From the NCBI GenBank assembly GCA_036510655.1, contig DATCDQ010000021.1, positions 53,764 to 117,763 of the forward strand: 64,000 nucleotides of DNA, written 5' to 3'. Source of the DNA: Rathayibacter_A sp036510655. Its GTDB lineage: Bacteria; Actinomycetota; Actinomycetes; Actinomycetales; Microbacteriaceae. Each line of letters opens with the position of its first letter. The stretch's first letter is position 1. The position numbers and the translations under genes were made by a program. The notes beneath the pieces are model-generated. The model did not search any database, was not told the DNA's origin, and saw only the letters and a program-made list of their open reading frames with translations. Positions 40,878-49,008 of this stretch are shown piece by piece.

Positions 40878-40922
40878 ATTCACCCGCCGAGCATTCACCC
40901 GCCGAGCATTCATCCACCGCGG
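40878..40922. repeat. 15-bp tandem duplication (2 full units plus a decayed third)
   Basis: ATTCACCCGCCGAGC is repeated at 40878 and 40893, and a third unit with changes follows at 40908, ending in the 3' end of the HepT gene. It lies between the PrimPol start and the HepT stop. Confidence 0.85.
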
Positions 40923-41323
40923 AGAACGCGAGCGATCAATTCCGGCAGTTCGCCCGACACCGAGCGCCACACGATTTCTCGGTCGGTGGCGAGGTAGTTG
41001 TGGGCCAGGATGTTGGGGGTCTGGCTGATCGCGGCCCACGGAATGTCCGCATGCGCTTCCTTGACTGTCGACGGCAGCCGATTCCGGGCCAGGTCGTCGA
41101 AATTGATGATGAGCTGACACGCGGCGAGATAGTTGGTCTCGTCTTCTTCGAAGAACACATCACGGCCACGCTCAATAATGCGCATCACGTTGCTCTCCAG
41201 ACGAACCAGTTCGTCGCGCACCGCGGGGTAGCGATCGATTTCGACGCTGTCAGAGACTGTGCCGTCGCGGCGTCGCGGCATCCTTTGAAAGCGACGTCGT
41301 CGCTCGTCGGATTGATCGCTCAT
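40910..41323 (-). CDS. HepT-like protein (DUF86), probable toxin with altered active site
   Basis: A 137-residue HepT-family protein, the RNase or target half of the HepT/MNT toxin-antitoxin systems. The helical body has ESNVMRIIERG...QLIINFDDLA and the conserved end IPWAAISQTPNILAHNYLATDREIVW. In active HepT the motif is R-X4-H-X-Y. Here H108 and Y110 remain, but the arginine position is proline (P103). The protein may thus be inactive or work otherwise. ATG overlaps the MNT stop by four bases (ATGA), typical of antitoxin-toxin coupling, with the antitoxin translated first. Confidence 0.85.
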   Translation of the reverse strand: MSDQSDERRRRFQRMPRRRDGTVSDSVEIDRYPAVRDELVRLESNVMRIIERGRDVFFEEDETNYLAACQLIINFDDLARNRLPSTVKEAHADIPWAAISQTPNILAHNYLATDREIVWRSVSGELPELIARVLRGG

Positions 41324-41784
41324 AGTGGGAGCGCCCCATCCAGGACATGGCGAAAGTGCGGGCTGCGCGCCTGCTGCTCGGTGATGACATCGACCGAGAA
41401 CCCGGTCAGCATTTCAACGTCGTTGGCGAAGCGGCCGAGATCGAACAGGGACGTGTGCGGTCCTGTTTCGACGAGCAGATCAATGTCGCTCGTCGGCGTG
41501 TCGTCCCCCGTGAGGACTGACCCGAAAACGCGCACGCTTCCGAGGTTATGGCGACGCGCAGAGCGTTTGATCTCGTCGCTGGCCACGGTCAATGGGATCG
41601 ACGGGCGCATCCGCGCCGCGGTAAGAATCCGATTGAGGGTCGCCTCAGAAGGATGGCGTCTCCCGCTTTCGTACGCCGCAAGGGTCGGCTGATGGATGCC
41701 CGCGGCTGCCGCAAGTTCCATCTGCGTCATCGCGACATCCTTCCGTGCATCATGAATCAGTTCGCCTGCTTTCGCACGCAGCAT
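41320..41784 (-). CDS. XRE-MNT fusion antitoxin (nucleotidyltransferase)
   Basis: A 154-residue two-domain protein. Residues 8-58 form an XRE helix-turn-helix (MTQMELAAAAGIHQPTLAAYESGRRHPSEATL). The remainder is a minimal nucleotidyltransferase (MNT) with the catalytic GSX10DXD as GSVLTGDD...SDID (G88, S89, D100, D102). MNT antitoxins inactivate HepT by AMPylating its tyrosine. The fused HTH would let it repress its own promoter, which contains CTATA repeats. Two starts are close: GTG 41787 and ATG 41784; the latter suits AGGAG better. Confidence 0.9.
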   Translation of the reverse strand: MLRAKAGELIHDARKDVAMTQMELAAAAGIHQPTLAAYESGRRHPSEATLNRILTAARMRPSIPLTVASDEIKRSARRHNLGSVRVFGSVLTGDDTPTSDIDLLVETGPHTSLFDLGRFANDVEMLTGFSVDVITEQQARSPHFRHVLDGALPL

Positions 41785-41793
41785 CACAGTCTC

Positions 41794-41813
41794 CTATAGC
41801 CGTTGTCTATAAC
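41794..41813 (-). promoter_or_regulatory. Promoter/operator of the HepT/MNT pair
   Basis: On the minus strand TTATAG and CTATAG are spaced by seven bases (13-bp repeat period), so TATAG-N7-CTATA is an inverted repeat. It overlaps the -10 area and the ribosome binding site AGGAG. This would let the XRE-MNT protein repress its own operon. Confidence 0.5.
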
Positions 41814-41937
41814 GATACGCGACACCAGGCGAAACAATAGCCGTGCCCGCACTGCGTGCCGCGGTTGCCCCTGCCCGCCGACCCGGCCACACTGAAGACG
41901 AGGGCGTTCGCAAACCACCTCAGGAAACGAGTTGCAG

Positions 41938-42957
41938 ATGACCGAGACGGTCGAATCACGGGTCGCGGTCTACATCGACTTCGACAACATCGTCATCTCC
42001 CGCTACAACCAGTTGTTCGGCAAGGGCCAGTTCCACGTCGACAAGGCCCGTGAGCGCGACCACCCCGACAGCGACAACGACAGAGACCGGGACAGCGAAA
42101 GCCTGTTCCAGGAGCGGGCAGCTGAGGCCACCGTCGAGCTCGGAGCGGTGCTCGATTTCGCGTCGTCGTTCGGCACGATCGTGGTCAGCAGGGCGTACGC
42201 GGATTGGTCGGTTCCGGTCAACGCCGGCTACAGCAGGCAGCTGCTCGCACGCGCGGTGGATCTGACCCAACTCTTCCCGACGACGCCGTGGATGAAGAAC
42301 GGTGCGGACATTCGCCTGGCCGTCGATGTTGTGGAAGACCTCTTCCGGCTGCCCGATCTGACCCACGTGGTCATCGTTGCCGGCGATTCTGACTACATCG
42401 CCCTTGCCCAGCGGTGCAAGCGCCTGGGACGTTTCGTGGTCGGTATCGGCGTGGCCGGATCGACGAGCCGGCTCCTCGCGGCCGCGTGTGACGATTTCGC
42501 CGATTACGACGCCTTGCCTGGCATCGGCGACGCCGTGCAACGTGCGGCGGCTGGGAAGAAAGTCGCAGCAGAAAAGGCAGCCGCGGCGAAAAAGGCAGCG
42601 CCGACGGCGGGGACGAAATCGACGAAGCAGAGTAAGAGCAAGAGCACCGGGGCTGCGCCGGAACCGGAGCCGGCAGACGACGAGGCGGATGCCGACACCG
42701 AAGATCCGCAAGAAGTCGCGACCGGACTGCTAGAACGTGCCCTGCGGCTCGGTCACGCGAAAGACGATGCCGAGTGGCTGCACAGTTCGAGCGTGAAGAC
42801 GCAGATGAAGCGCATGGACCCTTCGTTCAACGAAAAGGCGCTCGGATTCCGTTCGTTCTCCGACTTCGTGACCTCGCGGAAAGACCTCGTGGAGATGACG
42901 GAAGACGGGCAGGCTCGCCTGATCCGGCTTCTGCCGAACCTCCAAGCGGAGGGCTAG
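41938..42957 (+). CDS. NYN-domain RNase-like protein with C-terminal OST-HTH-like part
   Basis: A 339-residue protein. The NYN (PIN-like) nuclease domain has all acidic clusters: VYIDFDN, KNGADIRLAVD and VAGDSDY. A long Lys/Ala-rich and Glu/Pro-rich linker of about 60 residues follows (about 205-265). A C-terminal part of about 75 residues with LHSSSVKTQMKRMDPSFNEKALGFRSFSDFV matches the OST-HTH/LOTUS pattern, an RNA-binding module. Together they suggest RNA turnover. The start is ATG at 41938 or TTG at 41932, the latter with AGGA at better spacing. Confidence 0.9.
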   Translation: MTETVESRVAVYIDFDNIVISRYNQLFGKGQFHVDKARERDHPDSDNDRDRDSESLFQERAAEATVELGAVLDFASSFGTIVVSRAYADWSVPVNAGYSRQLLARAVDLTQLFPTTPWMKNGADIRLAVDVVEDLFRLPDLTHVVIVAGDSDYIALAQRCKRLGRFVVGIGVAGSTSRLLAAACDDFADYDALPGIGDAVQRAAAGKKVAAEKAAAAKKAAPTAGTKSTKQSKSKSTGAAPEPEPADDEADADTEDPQEVATGLLERALRLGHAKDDAEWLHSSSVKTQMKRMDPSFNEKALGFRSFSDFVTSRKDLVEMTEDGQARLIRLLPNLQAEG

Positions 42958-42975
42958 CTCGGTCCGGGTGGCAGG

Positions 42976-43698
42976 TCAGAGTCCGCTGCGCTCGAAACTC
43001 CACGGCCGCCCGCGCGTGTCCAACCGGTGGTGCGGGCCAGCAGAGTCGAACAATTCGTCATCGTCGTACGCCACGTCCCCCTGCCACAGCAGGATGCGAC
43101 CCTGTTCCGGCGCGTAGAGATGGGTTGCGTAGGTCTGCAACGCGGCCCGACGGGCGTCGGCGAGCACTTCGGCCACGGACGCGGCACCGGCAAGAGAATG
43201 CAGTGTCACCCAGGTCGGCGCCACCAGTTGCAGGCGCTCCTCCTCGTGGAGGTGCAGGGCTGCGACCGGGTGAATCCAGCGGTAACCGACGCTCTCCTCC
43301 GGCGACAGCGTGATCTCACCCGCGGGCGCCGAGGCGTAGTAGAACCACGTGCGAAAGCGCCGGGGTGCGGCCGCCGGCGGCGTCCAGCAGGACACGAGCA
43401 CGAGCGCGTCCTCGTCCAGTTCGAGCGCCGATTCCTCGTACACCTCACGCACCGCCGCGCGGCGGGCAGCCGCCTCTTCGCCCAGTGCCGTCTGTGCTTC
43501 GGGAACGCCCGGCAAGCCGTCGGCGGCGTCCACGCTTCCTCCGGGGAAAACCCACGCGCCCGCGAATGAGCCGCGATCGCTCGGCCGCTCGAGCATGAGC
43601 ACCTCGGGGCCGCGATCCGTGTCCCGCAACAGCACGGCCGTGGCTGCCACCCGGTGCACCTGCACCGTGTCGGTACCCGAGTCGGCGGTGCGCGTCAT
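42976..43698 (-). CDS. NUDIX hydrolase (NUDT19-like)
   Basis: A 240-residue NUDIX-family protein. The core reads VLMLERPSDRGSFAGAWVFPGGSVD, and the NUDIX glutamates are in AAVREVYEESALEL, with a long insertion between the two halves, as in NUDT7/NUDT19-like hydrolases that cleave CoA derivatives. The activity here is inferred. A GGGAGG ribosome binding site precedes the ATG. It is convergent with the NYN gene and divergent from an MBL hydrolase gene. Confidence 0.88.
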   Translation of the reverse strand: MTRTADSGTDTVQVHRVAATAVLLRDTDRGPEVLMLERPSDRGSFAGAWVFPGGSVDAADGLPGVPEAQTALGEEAAARRAAVREVYEESALELDEDALVLVSCWTPPAAAPRRFRTWFYYASAPAGEITLSPEESVGYRWIHPVAALHLHEEERLQLVAPTWVTLHSLAGAASVAEVLADARRAALQTYATHLYAPEQGRILLWQGDVAYDDDELFDSAGPHHRLDTRGRPWSFERSGL

Positions 43699-43797
43699 GC
43701 TTATGCCTCCCTGTTGCGTTCGAGAGTCTCGGCTCGCGTGCTCTACCAGTCTCCCACCGACCGCTGCACTTACTCCCGCACCGACCGCAGCGCGGAT

Positions 43798-43809
43798 TAG
43801 GCTTCAGCC
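43798..43809 (+). promoter_or_regulatory. -10 box for leaderless MBL-hydrolase mRNA
   Basis: TAGGCT, six bases, ATG. No ribosome binding site. Confidence 0.55.
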
Positions 43810-44610
43810 ATGCATCACGATGCCATCGAACGTCAGCCGATCGGCGAACGGACCAGCGCGCTGACCCGCCGAGTGCGCGCACCGAACCCCGGCCCGATGA
43901 CACTGACGGGCACGAACTCGTACGTCATCGCTGCACCTGACTCCGACACCGTTGTCGTGGTCGATCCTGGGCCACTGGACGACGGCCACCTCGCGGCCCT
44001 GGCGTCGGCCGGGCGAGTCGAGCTCATTCTTCTCACCCATCGGCATCGGGACCACACTGAGGCGCGAGATCGATTCGCGGCCATGACGGGTGCCCCGGTC
44101 CGTGCGTTCGATCGGGCGCTCTGCATCGGCGGTGAACCGCTCGCGGATCGCGAGGAACTCTGGGCTGCAGGCACGCGCATCCGGGTGATCTCGACCCCGG
44201 GGCATACGTCGGATTCGGTCTGCTTCCAGTTGCCGTACGACGGGGCAGCAGGCGCAGTTCTCACCGGCGACACGATTCTCGGGCACGGAACGACCATCAT
44301 CGACTCCCCCGACGGAACGCTCGGCGACTATCTGCATTCACTGTCCGTGTTGCGGGCGCTTGGCCCCGCCCTCGTACTGCCCGCACACGGTCCGACGCTG
44401 CCGGACCTCGTGGCGATCTGCGACGCCTACCGCGCCCACCGTGAGGAACGGCTCGACCAGCTCCGCGCGGCGCTGGAGAAGCTCGGACCGGATGCGTCTG
44501 CCGAGGCCGTCACCGACCTCGTCTACGCAGAAACGGATGCCTCGGTGCGATTCGCCGCCGAGGCATCCGTTCGAGCTCAACTCGCCTATTTACGCGAGCA
44601 GCCGGCCTAA
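43810..44610 (+). CDS. MBL-fold metallohydrolase (LACTB2-like)
   Basis: A 266-residue metallo-beta-lactamase-fold hydrolase with an intact metal motif THRHRDH, then TPGHTSDSVCF, LTGDTILG and PAHGPTLPD. The C-terminal helical extension with YRAHREERLDQL is typical of the LACTB2/RNase-like group. The substrate (RNA, thioester or other) is unknown. Its last four bases overlap the stop of the Clp ATPase gene on the opposite strand. Confidence 0.9.
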   Translation: MHHDAIERQPIGERTSALTRRVRAPNPGPMTLTGTNSYVIAAPDSDTVVVVDPGPLDDGHLAALASAGRVELILLTHRHRDHTEARDRFAAMTGAPVRAFDRALCIGGEPLADREELWAAGTRIRVISTPGHTSDSVCFQLPYDGAAGAVLTGDTILGHGTTIIDSPDGTLGDYLHSLSVLRALGPALVLPAHGPTLPDLVAICDAYRAHREERLDQLRAALEKLGPDASAEAVTDLVYAETDASVRFAAEASVRAQLAYLREQPA

Positions 44611-47162
44611 GAGGCCGCCTGCCCGTCGACCCGCAGCCCGCCGTCCGCCACGCTCACGACAACCTGGCCGCCGTTACGTAGTTCGGACGACACGAGCAGG
44701 TCGGCGATCCGGTCGTCAAGTTCGCGCTGGATCAGTCGCCGCAGCGGGCGGGCGCCGTATTCGGGCTCGTAGCCGTGTTCAGCGATCCAGTCGATCGCTT
44801 CGTCGCCGATGGTGAAGCCGATCTTCTGCGCCTGCAGTCGCGCTTCGGTCAGGGCCAGCAGCAGCCGCACGATGTCGCGCAGTTGCGCAGGCTCGAGCTT
44901 GCTGAACACCACGATCTCGTCGATCCGGTTGAGGAACTCGGGTCGCATCGACTCTCGCAGTTTGCCCATCACCCTGTCACTCAGCGCCTTTTCGGAGCCG
45001 TATCCGTTACCGGAACCGTCCGTGTCTGCGATGAAGCCGAGGGCTCCGCTGCGACTGGCCAGAAATTCGGAACCGAGGTTCGAGGTCATGATGATCACCG
45101 TGTTGCGGAAGTCGACCGTGCGACCCTGGCCATCGGTCAGCCGGCCGTCGTCCAATACCTGCAGAAGCAGGTTGAAGACATCCGGATGCGCCTTCTCGAT
45201 TTCGTCGAGCAGGATCACCGAGTACGGGCTGCGGCGCACACGCTCGGTCAACTGACCGGCTTCGTCATAGCCGACGTACCCGGGAGGGGCGCCGACGAGG
45301 CGGGACACGGTGTGCCGCTCGCTGAACTCGCTCATATCGAAGCGCAGCATGGCAGTGTCCGAACCGAACAACGATTCGGCGAGCGCCTTTGCCAACTCGG
45401 TCTTGCCGACACCCGTCGGTCCGAGGAACAGGAAACTGCCGACCGGACGTTTTGCATCGCCCATACCGGTGCGGTTGCGGCGCACAGCCTTCGCCACGCG
45501 TGTCACAGCGTCATCCTGGCCAATCACCCGCTGATGCAAGTCTGCTTCGAGGTGACCGAGACGCTCCCGATCGCCTTCCGTCAACCGCGCTGCCGGGATG
45601 CCGGTGGCGCGGGCGATGATCTCGGCGATCTCCGGTTCGCCCACCGTCGAGGACGTGGCAGTTGCACGGTCCGGTGACTCCGCTTCGGCGATCCGGGCAC
45701 GCAACGGCTCCAGTTCGTCGCGGAGCGCGGTCGCCTCCTCGTAGTTTTCCGCAGCGGCAGCAGCGCTCTTGCGCTGATCCAACTCGGCGAGTTGCTCGTG
45801 CAAGGCCTTCAGGTCGGTCTTGTTGCCGAGCTTCAGCCGCAGCCGAGCGCCCGCCTGGTCGATCAGGTCGATGGCCTTGTCCGGCAGGAACCGGTCAGGG
45901 ACGTAACGCGCGGACAGCTCGACCGCGGCGCGAATCGCCTCGTCGGTGTACTGCACGCCGTGGTGCAACTCGTAGGCGCCTTGTAAGCCGGCCAGGATGA
46001 GCACGGCATCCTCGATGCTCGGCTCGCCGACGTGCACGGGCTGGAAACGGCGCTCCAGCGCAGGGTCCTTTTCGACCTTGCGATACTCCTTCAGCGTCGT
46101 CGCACCGATGACGTGCAGTTCGCCACGCGCGAGACGCGGCTTGAGGATGTTGCCGGCATCCGTACCGCCTTCGCCGGAGCCGCCGGCCCCGACCACAGTG
46201 TGCAATTCGTCCAGAAATACGATGAGCGCACCCTTGTGGGCGCTGATCTCGTCCATCGTCTTGGTCAGCCGTTCTTCGAAATCGCCGCGGAAGCGTGTTC
46301 CCGCCAACATCGCAGGCAGGTCGAGGGCCACGACGCGCTTGCCGCGCAACTGCTCGGGCACCTCTCCGGCGACGATGGCCTGCGCCAGCCCGTCGACGAT
46401 TGCCGTCTTGCCAACACCGGCTTCACCGATCAGCACCGGGTTGTTCTTCGTGCGACGAGACAGGATCTCGATCGTCTGCTCGATCTCATCCGCCCGGCCG
46501 ATCACGGGGTCCAGTGCGCCTTCCTTGGCCAGCGCGGTCAAGTCGGTGCCATAGGCGTCGAGCATTGGGGTGTCAGACGCTCCGGACGCCGCCGGCATGC
46601 CGGGCTCACCGGCGCCGGGCGCACCCGTGGTGAGGGGCTCTCGCGCGCTCTGCTGAAGCGCCTGAGGCGTGACACCGGCCGCGCTAAGGAGCTGCCCTGC
46701 TGGGGCCTCTTGATTCACGACGAACGCGAAGAATAGGTGCTCAGGGTCGATATAAGTGGAGCCGAACGCGCGTGCGACTTGATGGGCATCGAGCAGCGCC
46801 CGCTGTGCGGAGTGCGTCAGTGCCGGAGTCGCGTCGAGTGTCTCCCCTGTCTGCGCCGGCAGTCGTTGGTCGATGGCGGCGACGATCGACGCCGGATCGA
46901 CACCGACTCGCTTGACAATCTCGGTCATCGGCCCGTCGTCGATCAAGACGCGCAGAATGTGCAGCGCGTCGACATCCGCATGACCGCGTTCGAGGGCAAA
47001 TCGCGCCGCCTGATTGATCACGCCGTGCGTGCGCTTGCTCAGCAGCCGCGTGATGTCTATTGCCCGCCCCGACTGCGCGGCGCGTTGACCCTGCAGGTAG
47101 CGGGCCAGAAACTCGTCGAACGAGCCGGCGCCGGATCCCGCCGGGCCGAAGTATGTTGGCAT
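44607..47162 (-). CDS. Clp AAA+ ATPase under HspR control, ClpC-like
   Basis: An 851-residue hexameric unfoldase: Clp N-domain repeats, first Walker A GEAGVGKT (about 246-253), second GPTGVGKT (about 581-588), arginine fingers and sensor motifs. The middle domain is short (AAAAENYEEATALRDELEPL), unlike the long coiled coil of ClpB. A LGF tripeptide near 708-710 sits where ClpC/ClpA carry their ClpP-docking loop, so it may feed ClpP. The start ATG has AGGAGG. The N-terminal 30 residues (Gly/Ser-rich) are unusual. A perfect HspR operator overlaps the leader. Confidence 0.9.
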   Translation of the reverse strand: MPTYFGPAGSGAGSFDEFLARYLQGQRAAQSGRAIDITRLLSKRTHGVINQAARFALERGHADVDALHILRVLIDDGPMTEIVKRVGVDPASIVAAIDQRLPAQTGETLDATPALTHSAQRALLDAHQVARAFGSTYIDPEHLFFAFVVNQEAPAGQLLSAAGVTPQALQQSAREPLTTGAPGAGEPGMPAASGASDTPMLDAYGTDLTALAKEGALDPVIGRADEIEQTIEILSRRTKNNPVLIGEAGVGKTAIVDGLAQAIVAGEVPEQLRGKRVVALDLPAMLAGTRFRGDFEERLTKTMDEISAHKGALIVFLDELHTVVGAGGSGEGGTDAGNILKPRLARGELHVIGATTLKEYRKVEKDPALERRFQPVHVGEPSIEDAVLILAGLQGAYELHHGVQYTDEAIRAAVELSARYVPDRFLPDKAIDLIDQAGARLRLKLGNKTDLKALHEQLAELDQRKSAAAAAENYEEATALRDELEPLRARIAEAESPDRATATSSTVGEPEIAEIIARATGIPAARLTEGDRERLGHLEADLHQRVIGQDDAVTRVAKAVRRNRTGMGDAKRPVGSFLFLGPTGVGKTELAKALAESLFGSDTAMLRFDMSEFSERHTVSRLVGAPPGYVGYDEAGQLTERVRRSPYSVILLDEIEKAHPDVFNLLLQVLDDGRLTDGQGRTVDFRNTVIIMTSNLGSEFLASRSGALGFIADTDGSGNGYGSEKALSDRVMGKLRESMRPEFLNRIDEIVVFSKLEPAQLRDIVRLLLALTEARLQAQKIGFTIGDEAIDWIAEHGYEPEYGARPLRRLIQRELDDRIADLLVSSELRNGGQVVVSVADGGLRVDGQAAS

Positions 47163-47178
47163 CAGACCTCCTGTTAAA

Positions 47179-47199
47179 CTTGAGTGCCATTCACTCAAG
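47179..47199. promoter_or_regulatory. HspR operator (HAIR element)
   Basis: CTTGAGT-N7-ACTCAAG, a perfect match to the HspR-associated inverted repeat that represses dnaK and clpB in actinobacteria. It lies 17 bp before the Clp ATPase start and overlaps the probable transcription start, so HspR binding should block expression in the absence of heat stress. Confidence 0.92.
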
Positions 47200-47201
47200 T
47201 T

Positions 47202-47226
47202 AACGCGGACCGCACTGTTTCATTCC
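47202..47226 (-). promoter_or_regulatory. Possible SigH/SigR-type promoter
   Basis: On the minus strand GGAAT-N17-GTT, close to the GGAAT-N18-GTT consensus of SigH/SigR oxidative and heat stress factors. It lies directly upstream of the HAIR. The short consensus can occur by chance. Confidence 0.45.
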
Positions 47227-47825
47227 CGCTTCTGGGCGGTCAACCGTGCAAGATCTTCCGAGATGAACTGGCGGATGCGCCGAGCCCGCTCACGCCGGTA
47301 CGTCGCGTCGACCGGGATGTGCCTGCGCTCGAGGGTGTCCTCGATCGACGCAGCGATGTCACCCCATGCGTCGTCTCTGGCTCGTTCGATCAATCCGAGT
47401 AGGAAGGTTTCGTCGCCCGCCCGCTCCCGCAGGGTCGTCGCCATCGACTCGGACAGTTCCTCCCGTCGACGCAGGTTCGTGATGTCCGCGGCACGGTAGT
47501 CGTGAACGTGTTCGGCGTCGCCTTCGAGCGAGGCAGACCAACGCCGCTCGCCTGCGATTCGCTCTGCGACTTCTTCAGCCTCCGTGGCCAATTCGTCGAG
47601 CGTTTCACGGGAGTCGTCGAGATAGCGATCTGCGCTGAACGGGGTGTCCTCTGTCAGCGCACCGATCTCGATGCGGTTCTTCAGTCGCATCCTGCTCGCG
47701 TACTCCGCCAACAGCAGGCCTTCGGCGACAGCTCCCGAAAGACTCACAGGATCCGGTTTCGGCAGGGCAGCCTCGTCGAACCGCCTGACCACCAAGGTCG
47801 GGCGGCGATGACGACGAAACCACAT
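47220..47825 (-). CDS. Charged helical protein of unknown function
   Basis: A 201-residue protein that I do not recognise. After a basic N-terminus (MWFRRHRRPTLVVRRF) it is almost entirely helical and rich in Glu, Arg and Ala (ELATEAEEVAERIAGERR, NLRRREELSESMATTLRERAG), with no membrane segment or enzyme motif. A GAGG ribosome binding site precedes the ATG. Its stop lies at the edge of the Clp promoter; read-through transcription into the Clp gene is possible. Confidence 0.7.
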   Translation of the reverse strand: MWFRRHRRPTLVVRRFDEAALPKPDPVSLSGAVAEGLLLAEYASRMRLKNRIEIGALTEDTPFSADRYLDDSRETLDELATEAEEVAERIAGERRWSASLEGDAEHVHDYRAADITNLRRREELSESMATTLRERAGDETFLLGLIERARDDAWGDIAASIEDTLERRHIPVDATYRRERARRIRQFISEDLARLTAQKRE

Positions 47826-47953
47826 CGAACGCCTCGCTCTCAGATCACCGGTTTCGGCGGTCCACGACGCGGTGAACCGGTGAAGACCGAAGACTTCACG
47901 TTACTCTGAATCGGCCTCAACCAGCGACAGCGTGATGCAGCGACGAGCAGCAC

Positions 47954-48352
47954 TCAGCGCGGGCGCGACCACCAGAATTCGAGCTGGATGTTATCGGGGT
48001 CGCGGAATACGAGCGCCGCGCCGTTCGCGGTGTCCTCGGCCGGGGAATGCACGACGTTCAGGTCGGCAAGTTGGGCTTCCCAGGCATCCAGATCCGCACG
48101 CTCAGCAATGCTGAAACCGATGTGGTCCAGTCCGACGTTGCGGTCATCGAACCGCGGCACCGGCACAACCGTGTGTTGGTTGAGCCCGATCACCAGCCCG
48201 GTCGGCTGGTGCACAAGCACGATCATGATGCGGTTGTCGAGATCGACCCTGCGCACGCGACGCAGTCCGAGCACCTCGACGTACCAGGCGGCGCTCGCCT
48301 CCACATCGGAAACCGAAAGATCAATGTGTGACGGCGTGCCGAATTCAGGCAT
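47954..48352 (-). CDS. VOC-family protein (glyoxalase/dioxygenase-like)
   Basis: A 132-residue VOC protein: SHIDLSVSDVEASAAWYVEVLGL, with the first metal-ligand histidine, then GLDHIGFSI with the second, and VFRDPDNIQLEFWW carrying a terminal glutamate. These three ligands are in the positions used by metal-dependent glyoxalases and related enzymes, so an enzymatic role is plausible. The ATG has AGAGGAG. It is divergent from a second VOC gene at 48429. Confidence 0.88.
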   Translation of the reverse strand: MPEFGTPSHIDLSVSDVEASAAWYVEVLGLRRVRRVDLDNRIMIVLVHQPTGLVIGLNQHTVVPVPRFDDRNVGLDHIGFSIAERADLDAWEAQLADLNVVHSPAEDTANGAALVFRDPDNIQLEFWWSRPR

Positions 48353-48428
48353 GGGCTCCTCTTCTCTCCCATCTAGGCTATCCCTCCCCGAGCATTGCCT
48401 CGGAAGTGCCCGACCGCAAAGATGAGGT

Positions 48429-48800
48429 ATGACCATCAGCAAGGTGCAACTCTTATCCGTTCCGGTGACCGATCAGGATCGCGCCCGCGACTTCTACGTC
48501 GATGTACTCGGGTTCACGCTGAACATGGACACCCAGACAGGTCCGGAGATGCGCTGGGTGATGGTCTCCCCTCCTGGTGCGGCAACGGCGATCACGCTGG
48601 TCACCTGGTTTCCGAGCATGCCCGCCGGATCGCTCAAAGGACTCGTTCTCGAGTCCGACGATCTCGACGGCGACGTCGCCCGCCTCGCCGAAAAAGGCGT
48701 GACCGCCGCGAACGGCATCGAGGATGCGCCATGGGGCCGCTTCATCCAATTCGACGACCCCGACGGCAACGGACTCATCCTGCAAGCGTCGGCACAGTAG
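48429..48800 (+). CDS. VOC-family protein
   Basis: A 123-residue glyoxalase-like protein: KVQLLSVPVTDQDRARDFYVDVLGF, MPAGSLKGLVLESDDL and GRFIQFDDPDGNGLILQ. The layout is like the protein at 26623 and the two may share ancestry. The first metal ligand is absent (QLLSVPV), so the function may be binding, not catalysis. GAGG precedes the ATG. Confidence 0.88.
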   Translation: MTISKVQLLSVPVTDQDRARDFYVDVLGFTLNMDTQTGPEMRWVMVSPPGAATAITLVTWFPSMPAGSLKGLVLESDDLDGDVARLAEKGVTAANGIEDAPWGRFIQFDDPDGNGLILQASAQ

Positions 48801-48852
48801 CACTCGCGCCGGCAGAGAGCCTCTTCAAAGTTGTCGATTCGCATGGTTCCGT

Positions 48853-48931
48853 TGGTCGAGTAGCGAGGAACGAGCGTATCGAGACCCCGTGCGAGGTCTC
48901 GATACGCTCGCTAGCGCTCGCTACTCGACCA
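48853..48931. repeat. Intergenic palindromic repeat, copy 2
   Basis: Left arm TGGTCGAGTAGCGAG...CGAGCGTATCGAGACC pairs with right arm GGTCTCGATACGCTCG...CTCGCTACTCGACCA, giving a long hairpin with a short internal loop. It lies in the 208-bp gap between a VOC gene and the response regulator gene, both on the plus strand, and could act as a terminator. It shares its end words with copy 1 at 19498. Confidence 0.85.
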
Positions 48932-48996
48932 CCGGATGGCGCATTCACAGACTTTGAAAGCCTCCTGCACTCAACCTGGTTGATGGGCGCAATCTC

Positions 48997-49008
48997 TATA
49001 CTGCGACT
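48997..49008 (+). promoter_or_regulatory. -10 box for leaderless response-regulator mRNA
   Basis: TATACT, six bases, ATG. No ribosome binding site. Confidence 0.6.

Noticed and set aside
47000..47162. ClpB assignment of the Clp ATPase from the HspR operator alone
   Set aside because: The middle domain is too short for ClpB and a ClpP-loop-like LGF is present, so I kept a neutral ClpC-like name.
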